Below, in pieces: positions 56,382 to 64,000 of a stretch of DNA of 64,000 bases. The DNA lies in the NCBI GenBank assembly GCA_020466095.1, contig CM035806.1:38867698-38931697 (forward strand), read 5' to 3'. Position 1 is the first letter of the stretch, and each line of letters opens with the position of its first letter. The position numbers and the translations under genes are program-made. Under the pieces are notes generated by a model that saw only the letters and a list, made by a program, of their open reading frames with translations, did no database searches and had not been told where the DNA came from. This DNA is from Chlorops oryzae (lineage: Eukaryota > Arthropoda > Insecta > Diptera > Chloropidae).

Positions 56382-57893
56382 ATGTCCGATACAATTATAA
56401 AAACCCAAATACGCTCGTCCAGCGTGGTAAGCAGCAATGGCAGCACGAATGGTGGTGACAAAACGCCGACAACACCAACAAAACTGATGATCAATCATGG
56501 CAAGCCGAATTTTACGATTCCACGGAATTCATCGAAAGACGACCAAGAAAATTACGAGAACGAAATAACGATGGCGAACGAGAAAAACAATAACTATTAT
56601 CCCTATAAATCGGCGGGCATACAGAGCTATAGCTATAACAGCTCCAGCTCTAGCAGCGGCACCGGCACCGGCAACAGCAGCAATATTGTCGTCGGAACTA
56701 AATTTAATGGTGCCTTTAAGCCAACAAATGTAGCAATCACACCAAAACAGCCACACCAAACGGACACCAATGAAAATGAGGCTTCAAAAGTAGTGCTCCG
56801 ACGTGCCAAATTACCCGACACGACCCTCAAGCAAGGTGACGAGGATAATTCCGTGCCCGAATTCATTAGACGCCAACGAGGTATTCAGCAGCGTTTGGCT
56901 AAGGAGAATGTACTCGATTTTGAGAGCAGGCGAAGTGGATACTTCACCCACGTGATGATTTCGCCAACTACCCCGAACCGTGTGTCATTCGGGGCAACGA
57001 TGTCAAGTCCGCCAGTTGTTAAGGCATTGGAGACACCAGCAACACCGTCTCCTTCATCTTCACCATCGCCGCAACCACCAACAGCGGCTGTAACAGACAT
57101 AAGTTCAGAGACGAAGACGGAGACAGAGACAGAGGTAATAAGTATCAGTGAAGAACGCGAAGCTGAGTCCGAGTTGACAAATGGCAGCAGTGCTACCGCT
57201 CTTCTGCAGCAAGAAATCAGTGAGGAAGAGGAAGTAGCCAAGGCAATTGAAGAAGTCAACAAGGCCGTTGAGGGTGAAGATGATGAAATCAAAGAAGAAT
57301 CAAACAGTGAAGACGTACCAAAAGCAGAAGAGGTTACAGCCATTGCAACAACCTGGGAGGCTAGACCAGAGCAAAATGATTTGGTATCCCATAATAAAAT
57401 GTCAGTCGAAGTTGTAGACGTGATTCCAGTTCCTGCTGAAGCTGAAGCAGCTGCTGCGATTGAACAGAATAGTGAATCAGAAAATTCGCCAGCACCAGTT
57501 CCGGGCACTAACCCAGTGCCAGCTGAGCTTCCTCAAGAAACCCAAAGGCACGTCGAAGTCGTACAAGTTCATGCACCGAAAGAGAATGGTCACAGCGTGG
57601 ATAACAACATTACCATCTCGCACACAAATGGTTTCGATGGACCAACCATCCCGGCACCTGATCCAAGCGGCAATTTAGGGGTCAATTATGAACCCAAAAC
57701 GATAGTATCATTCTCAAAGGATTTGAGCAGTGAACCCAATAGATATCCAGACACTGTGAAAGTGACTAGCCAAAATGATGAAGCCAACCCATTACCAGTC
57801 GATGAGAAGCTGCAAGAATTTACGAAACTTAAATTCCAGATCATCGCTGGCGAAGAAAACGTACAGGTAAAGCCGGTACTGCGCGATGAATAA
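56382..57893 (+). CDS. Disordered acidic protein of 503 residues, unrecognised
   Basis: One open frame from ATG 56382 to TAA 57891. The ATG lies 50 bases after a spliced acceptor, which supports the start. I do not recognise the family. Residues 1-130 are Ser/Thr/Asn-rich (TPTTPT; a Ser run at 87-92; GTGTG). Residues about 137-205 look ordered and basic: KVVLRRAKLPD, then SVPEFIRRQRGIQQRLAKE and SRRSGYFTHVMISPTTPNRVSFG; this is the likeliest conserved core. Residues 206-240 are Pro/Ser-rich. Residues 240-330 are strongly acidic with possible coiled coil (EISEEEEVAKAIEEVNKAVEGEDDE). The rest is Pro/Glu-rich, ending KLKFQIIAGEENVQVKPVLRDE. No signal peptide or membrane segment. It may be an adaptor or cytoskeletal scaffold, but that is a guess. 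Confidence 0.8.
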   Translation: MSDTIIKTQIRSSSVVSSNGSTNGGDKTPTTPTKLMINHGKPNFTIPRNSSKDDQENYENEITMANEKNNNYYPYKSAGIQSYSYNSSSSSSGTGTGNSSNIVVGTKFNGAFKPTNVAITPKQPHQTDTNENEASKVVLRRAKLPDTTLKQGDEDNSVPEFIRRQRGIQQRLAKENVLDFESRRSGYFTHVMISPTTPNRVSFGATMSSPPVVKALETPATPSPSSSPSPQPPTAAVTDISSETKTETETEVISISEEREAESELTNGSSATALLQQEISEEEEVAKAIEEVNKAVEGEDDEIKEESNSEDVPKAEEVTAIATTWEARPEQNDLVSHNKMSVEVVDVIPVPAEAEAAAAIEQNSESENSPAPVPGTNPVPAELPQETQRHVEVVQVHAPKENGHSVDNNITISHTNGFDGPTIPAPDPSGNLGVNYEPKTIVSFSKDLSSEPNRYPDTVKVTSQNDEANPLPVDEKLQEFTKLKFQIIAGEENVQVKPVLRDE

Positions 57894-59480
57894 ACCACTC
57901 TGGGGGCTTTTAGAAATTATTATTAATATTATGATTACTATTATTATGATTATTATTGTTATTGTAGCAGTCAATATTCTTTAGTAGAGTTTTTTTTTTT
58001 AGCTTTATTAGAATTGAGTCAAAAAAAGGCAATTGAGCGCAGTCCCTTCAAGAAGGAGATATTGTAAATGCGAAACCATGGAGTGTTTATAGTCAAGTTA
58101 TTGTTATACATTGTAAAGTATCGTTTAAGACCAAATTTTACAATTTATGAAACTAAAAGTAAAATTTTCGGGAAAACGTTATTGATGATGGTGATGGTGA
58201 TGATGATGATGATGATGTTTTCTAAAACTTAATCGAAACAAAATGTTAAATTAAGACTTAATTTGATTTAATTTAGTTCGGAATGCCATAACGAAGAGAG
58301 AACATTCTTTTTGAATTGAAATTTGTCTCCTTTTTCTCCAGCAGCTCACCACCATTCACAAAAGACTTTCAGTAGTTTATTTGGACGTTCCTCCTTGAGG
58401 AGAAATGGTTCATATTTAAAATTCTATTAATTCTATTACAAAGTCGGATAGTTGCTTGGCTTGTTCTCAGAGTCGAGTCGTCGTTCTTTCTCCAGGTTAT
58501 TTTACATAATTTCCTTTAAAAATTTAGGGTGAGTCTCATTGAACTCCGAATGTCGAAAATTCGATCAGTGAAATCATTTTTGAGAGCCTTTGCCCCACAG
58601 GCCTTGAAAATTTTGCCAATCGCAATGCTTTGATTTAAAAAAAAAAAAAAAAAACAGGTTCTTGTAAGACCATCATTGAAAAACCATAAATTTCAAAAGA
58701 AAATTCAATTGCTTTAAAAGGCAAAAGGAGAAATGCAAAAAAAAAAAAAAATACCAATGATTTATGGGGGATCATTTCTCAAAACGATCGCATAAGTAGG
58801 TACTTTCCTTAGAAATGGTGCTAAAGAAATCCAAGGAATCCAAATTGAGTCCAACCCAAAATGGATCGAATTGATAAGCTGATACATCACCTTTCTACAT
58901 TGATTTAGTTCACTCTACTTTCACTTTCTCTCAAATATAATTTTGTCAATAAATTTTTATTTGTCGGCAACTTTCGAACCAGCTAGAATTTTTGAAAATT
59001 GCGATCAAGAGCGACTCTTTCTCGAGTTGCCTTCCTGATTAAAATATTCGAAAATGCGCTCGTTTTCTGATCAGAAATGATTCTTCAATCCGGAGAAAAT
59101 GACACCCTAGCCGGGTCTTTTCTTGGGGAGTTATATCTGATATCATTTGCCAGTCTTCTACGACTCATAAGTATTTGCTATCATTTTCGAGTCTTGATAC
59201 TATTAGACATTTAGACTATTTTGATCAGAAAGAAAAGGCGACTCGGAATAGAGTCGTTTTTGATCTAGCTGGGAAATTGATTTTATTTTAAATCAAGAAA
59301 TTACTTCGTTATTATTAAGTTAAAGTTTCTTTTTTTTTGAAGGGGTTGTGACGCTGTGAGCATAAAAAATGTTGAGTGATTCAACACAATAGCACAAGCT
59401 ACAAAGTTTCAGTGTCAAAACAATAAATTTAAACTATGTTTAAAGCAAATGGTTAACAAAATGATTAATTATTCTTAATA
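57894..59480. other. 3' flank of the 56.4-kb gene
   Basis: AATAAA overlaps the stop codon region (57889) and another occurs near 58946 (TCAATAAATTTT). ATT-rich and GAT-rich simple repeats lie at 57918-57965 and 58182-58217. No further gene. Confidence 0.5.
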
Positions 59481-59782
59481 CAGTAGAATCGCGATTATTC
59501 AAATCAAATAAAATCAGCGGTTTTCCGTGTGATCGAAAATGCGGATAATCGAGTCCAAAGTCAAGTTAAACAAAAATGAAATTTCAATAACTTTTTTATT
59601 ATACTGTCGACAATAAGGGACGTAAAAATTGAATCAAGATATAAAAATAATCGGATATCCAGATAATGTAATATCCGGATAATCGAATATCGAATATCCG
59701 GATAACCGGAAATGAGGATAATCAGACGTCCGGATAAACGGATATCCAGATAATCGATGTTCGCATAATCGAGACTCTATTG
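59481..59782. mobile_element. Pogo-like MITE with GGATAATCG motif array
   Basis: Starts CAGTAGAATCGCGATTATTC after TA. Ends GCATAATCGAGACTCTATTG. The right half carries about eight copies of a CCGGATAATCGnATATCC-like motif. One flank is TA, the other TG. Confidence 0.65.
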
Positions 59783-60299
59783 TGCTATGAAAATAAAGGA
59801 AAAACTAAAAAAAAAAAAATTCAAAAATGACTCCAAACATGTAAAAAAAAGCTTTATATGAAAGCTCTATAAAAACGTTTGTAGATATCGAAATTTCAAA
59901 ACGAATGCAAAAATGATTCGATCACTTGTATATGAATCATTTCGTTTATAAAAAAAAACTTTTCATTTATAATGACAAATGTTATTAAATTTATAAAGTT
60001 GTTAAATAAAATAAAAAAAAACCTATGACAAATCGGCGTTAACTGCTTTCAGAGAAATTATCTGCTTACGATTGGGCATAAACTTTTACGCCTCTTCGGG
60101 TTTCCGTTGCTTGAAATTATTTTCAGGTATTTTCGTGTCTTCAACCAATGGCAATGTGCAAGGGAAGATTTTTGGGGTTCAAACTCCACTCCGAAACGGA
60201 TGGAATCACGAAGGAACACGAGAAAATTGTCTGGACCGAAAAAAGGCTTGTATTGCCTAAAGCCCTCCCACTGCCGAAATAATTTTTTCATTTGCATAC

Positions 60300-60866
60300 T
60301 AGGGATGCCAATTTTCGTCATTTTTGTAATCCCGGGATTTCGGGATCTTAAAAAAAAATCCCGGGATTTTCGAGACTAATCCCGGAATTGAATCGCATAT
60401 GTACTTCAAAAGGAACATCCAATAATTTGCCATTTCTCATGGTACGGCTTTAATTTTTTTTGACTCTTTCGATATTGAGTCCTTATAAATTGTAGCGTCG
60501 TTTTTCGAAATGGAGTCAAACATGGAAAATACGTAAGAAATTTTTTTGAGTTGCAACTTACATGATGTTCTACTGTAAATGCTCATGGTCGGATAAATAT
60601 GGACTTTCTTCAAATTTGGACAGCGCGGTACAAGCTTAACTGAACATAGAGTCAGCTGTTTATCTTGCATAAATAAGTGTTGCATGCGTGTTCTACTTTA
60701 GATCAAATGTCACTTCATTACAAAGGGATTTTGTTAAGTTTAGGTTTGCTTAGGTTAGCTTAGGTTTGAATGTGGAAGAAAAGAAATGTATCCCGGGACT
60801 TACATCCAGTGATCTCGGGATTTTCGGGATGAAAAAAAGGGAAAAATCCCGGGATTGGCATCCCTA
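60300..60866. mobile_element. hAT-like element (TAGGGATGCC, CCCGGGAT arrays)
   Basis: Left end TAGGGATGCCAATTTTCG and right end GGGATTGGCATCCCTA. The flanks TTGCATAC and TTGGATAC differ at one base. Both subterminal zones carry AATCCCGGGATT motifs. It is a longer relative of 31311-31515. Confidence 0.8.
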
Positions 60867-60869
60867 TTG

Positions 60870-63800
60870 GATACGTATGTATCTGCCTTCAATCCCGAAA
60901 TATTTCTTGAAATCCCGCAGCGTAACTGAAGGAGGAATTTAATTGAAATCACTCCGCCCTTTCTCGTCACCCAATTGTCTTTGGGTTGGAAAGGGCTAAT
61001 GGATGTTTTAGAGCTCTTATGGAATTCTTTTTAACGAGCGTGTTCCCAACCAGTCATTTTATCAAGCTCCAGCGCCACTGGTGACACATGTCAATTAAAA
61101 AGGTGTCTCGTGATAAAGCCTGAATGTTAGAAAATTAAGATAACAAGCATGACCTTGTTATTGCAACTGATTCAGAGAAACTAAATTTTTGATAAGCGAA
61201 CATCGAAACGGTGGATTGAATTCTTAAGGCGACCATATGAAAATGATTGAGTTGAGGAAATTGATGTTTATTTTGCAAAAAAAAAAAAAAAAAAAAAAAA
61301 AACAGGAAAAAACCGAATGTGAATAATTTTTTTTTTTTTTTTGCCATATGAATGATAATGAATAATCATGTCTGGGCATGTTTCTCCCATGTACATAGAT
61401 AATATTTGCTGAATTGGCCTAAGCGGCAATTAGCATGGGGACATAAAATGAAAAACAAACTTTTTGGATAAAGTTGCTGCGATGAACGCAAAAAAAGTTT
61501 ACACATACATATATATATATATGTACATATGGGTATTTCCGTAGGTGCGCACGTGACAGTCGTACGCATTTGATGCAAAAAATTTCGGTGAAGTATAAAT
61601 TTTTTCAACTCCTTGTCTCCCTTATCTGACAGTTCCTTAGCTGTAGAATAATTGGTGTAAAATGTGGTGGCCAGCGAAAGTGCGGTCCAGAGATATTTTC
61701 TATTAAATGCTGAGACGCACGTGACAAAAAACGGAAGTCGGTTTTTTCTTCATCTACTGCACTGCAAAAATCTTCCTAAATAATATGAGGTTTTTAAGGA
61801 AACTTCATGAACAATGACGAGAAATATTGCAGTTTTCGTGTCAAAACTTTTAATCCCGAAAATTCCTTTTACTTTTTATTTATTGAGGCATATTATGATA
61901 CGTTACGTGACATACGTGACGTGACATTTTTTTTCAAAAGGGTTTTTGTCATGAAAATAGTATTTTATTTTAAACTTTTTTCCATTCAATTCATCAATTC
62001 TGGTATTATAAATAGAAGGGCCAATATTAATTTTTATCAAAAACAATATTTAATTGAGCTTGCGTAATTAGAAGATAATTATCAACTTATTCGTTAGAGA
62101 TTTTTTGTTGTTGTTGTTTAGGTTGATTCTTCTGATTGGAATTATTAAGGACGATAACTTCCATTGATCAGGTTACTAAAATGGCCCAAATTTCATAGAT
62201 AAAGCACTTTTTAAGGTAATTTAAAAAATACAATTACAACAAAATAAGCCTTTACCTATGTTTTACAGAAATGAGGGCTGACTATAACCACCAATCTTCT
62301 TAAATAGTGGAATTCAGATGTGTTGCTATGATAGTGCATACCCAAAATTATTTTTAAGGAACTGGGGCATTTTCATTTCCTGTAGACCTTTCTGCGGAAA
62401 TACCCATATCATATCAAGTATCGCTTAGTTTCCAGTAGCGCGGGAAGCCCTCCGCAATAATTTCTTCAAATGTTCATCATATTAAACCAGATGCAATGAA
62501 TAGACGACATCTAGGTTGGAGATCCTTAATAAAAACGCATCGATTTTAGTAAGTATTTATCCCATGACTCTCAAACTTAGATTTAACCCTTAAAAATAAA
62601 TAGTCGATATTATCCACAGTAGGTACTACTTATTAAACTATGTTCGCGTTACCGGCCGCCTCCATGGCTGGTGTTGCCCACAAAACTACTCCAAGCGGTT
62701 ACATAAGCGATGAACCACAACGCACTTCGTAGGCGGTCCTCGGCGACCTCATATTCAACCCTACTAAAATTTTGTTCGAGCGGGGCCGTTTTATAGAGTG
62801 AACGCCTACCACCACAACACAAAGTAATCGGGGTTGTGTGGTGTTCATCCGGGACGCTATCTGCAATCATGTATACTTACTTTGTATACTTTGTAGGCAC
62901 TGTTGACCGCTGGGTACTTATTACAATTTTCGTTTTCCTTTGGTTATACTTTCAAAACTATTTGATGCTAAATTTCACAGGGACGTTCTGGAACATTTTT
63001 TCCGATATCTATGAACATATGAACATATGTATGTAATTGAAGCTTCGAAGTATTGGCGATGAAGAAAATTTTTAATTTTATTTACGAATATTTTGGCACA
63101 ATTCCGAAAGTTTTTTGTCTGCGCTCAATAGGTAAGTCTATGGCTGCAAAAGACTGCAAAGTGGTGCGTTTTATGGAAGGACATTGGAGCATAAGAATTA
63201 GCGCTTCGGATATAAGAACAATGTAGAAGGGCCTTCCGAAATTTTGTGTACGTGGCTGAATTATCTCACGCCATTCAACAAGTTATAAATTATGTTAAAA
63301 CAAATTTGTGGTTCTTCTCAAGTTTTATAATGATTGATTTCGAATTGTTTGGCTACTGCTTCGCATTTGAGTTCCGATAACAGAGGCGTTAAGCGTTGAG
63401 CGGTTTGACTATGAACTCCAAAATGTTGAAGATCAACATTCATATTAACTGTCAAAAATGAAGGATTGCTGAATTCTTTCGTTTGTAGCCGAAAAAGCCG
63501 CTTTCGGAGCATTTGAATTTTTCATGAAGATTTTTTTTTTTTTTTTGGGTGTTCACTAGGGGTGTCCTTATTTTTAAAAACTGGATTTTTATACCATAAG
63601 CCGCCGGCCAGATTCTTGTTCCTTTATATTACAAAAGTAAGTAAATGAAATTTGGAGTAAATCCGATAATATTAAGTGGACCCAGAAGCGACTTGAAAGT
63701 ATATAGGAGAGTGGAAATATAGAGTAGAAGCCCCATAACTCCCCATAAGCATGCATACAGAGCGACAGAGACAGGCAAAGACCCAAGACACGAATGTGAA

Positions 63801-64000
63801 AACAGTGAAAAATGCGTTTCAAAAAATATTTGTTTTGAATTAATTTTATGAATAGAAACCACTAACCGATTTTAATGGTTATAGTCTCAAAAAATTCGTC
63901 ATAAATTTAATACCCAAAATTCAGTTTTAAACAAAAGGTAATTATTATAATATGTTATTGAAAAATACCAAAAGCTTATCCAATATCCTTCATAATAGGC
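60870..64000. other. Intergenic to window end, no recognised gene
   Basis: Contains the repeat copy at 62698-62914, a poly-A run at 61277-61301 and short AT repeats near 61508-61521. TTTTTATACC near 63587 may mark another repeat. Open frames are short and unconvincing. Confidence 0.45.
62698..62914 (+). repeat. Dispersed repeat, copy 2 of 2
   Basis: Same orientation as 20095-20353 and colinear with it, apart from a missing segment of about 50 bases near 62865-62890. Shared blocks include GCGATGAACCnCAAC, TTTTGTTCGAGCGGG and CGCCTACCACCACAACA. Confidence 0.7.

Noticed and set aside
56885..57508. 207-codon Ser-rich minus-strand frame
   Set aside because: Antisense shadow of the acidic 503-residue gene.
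1..64000. A dedicated new multi-gene defence or biosynthetic system
   Set aside because: Genes are unrelated single eukaryotic loci separated by transposon-rich DNA, and nothing in their order or content suggests a joint system.

Overview
This window is nuclear DNA from a fly, most likely a higher dipteran with a large, repeat-rich genome. A tephritid is my guess, but that is inference. The evidence is short spliced genes with insect orthologues (EndoB, ND-B14, an arthropod-type SmydA SET protein), a Drosophila-style TATA plus Inr core promoter, and dense AT-rich intergenic DNA full of MITEs. No bacterial operon, CRISPR array, rRNA gene or convincing functional tRNA gene is visible.

Protein-coding layout. 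At 1.96-3.92 kb (+) lies a SmydA-type MYND/SET protein whose first exon I could not find. It converges tail to tail with an intronless FAM69/DIPK-like secretory-pathway protein at 4.07-5.26 kb (-). A BTB/BACK gene has its promoter and non-coding first exon at 9.9-10.6 kb and its whole reading frame at 16.18-17.60 kb, after a 5.5-kb intron. Endophilin B (EndoB) occupies 21.78-26.53 kb, with a microexon and a probable alternative last exon that would replace the SH3 domain. The complex I subunit ND-B14 (NDUFA6) lies at 31.94-33.09 kb (-) in three exons. A 503-residue disordered acidic protein that I do not recognise lies at 56.38-57.89 kb (+). Its 5' leader is spliced, and two possible leader exons lie at 37.8-38.7 and 40.1-40.3 kb.

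Mobile DNA dominates the rest. A structurally intact 1,293-bp Himar1-like mariner with an open transposase lies at 42.86-44.15 kb. I resolved about a dozen hAT-like non-autonomous elements, many with exact or near-exact 8-bp target duplications. There are also several pogo/Tigger-like MITE families, a family with long inverted ends (cited here as MITE-A), two DINE-1/Helentron-like elements, a tRNA-derived SINE, a PIF/Harbinger-like MITE and a 5'-truncated LINE. Several are nested: a LINE inside a hAT element inside an older inverted-repeat element at 33.5-35.4 kb, a hAT element inside a MITE at 36.6-37.5 kb, and a hAT inside a DINE-like element at 6.7-8.1 kb.

The genes are ordinary housekeeping or regulatory loci and do not form a pathway together. 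I see no dedicated new multi-gene system. The items most worth following are the SH3-less EndoB isoform with an NPF-bearing tail, the open Himar1-like element, the GC-AG intron inside the SmydA MYND finger, a hammerhead-like RNA core near 30.17 kb, and hAT families whose ends carry arrays of short motifs.
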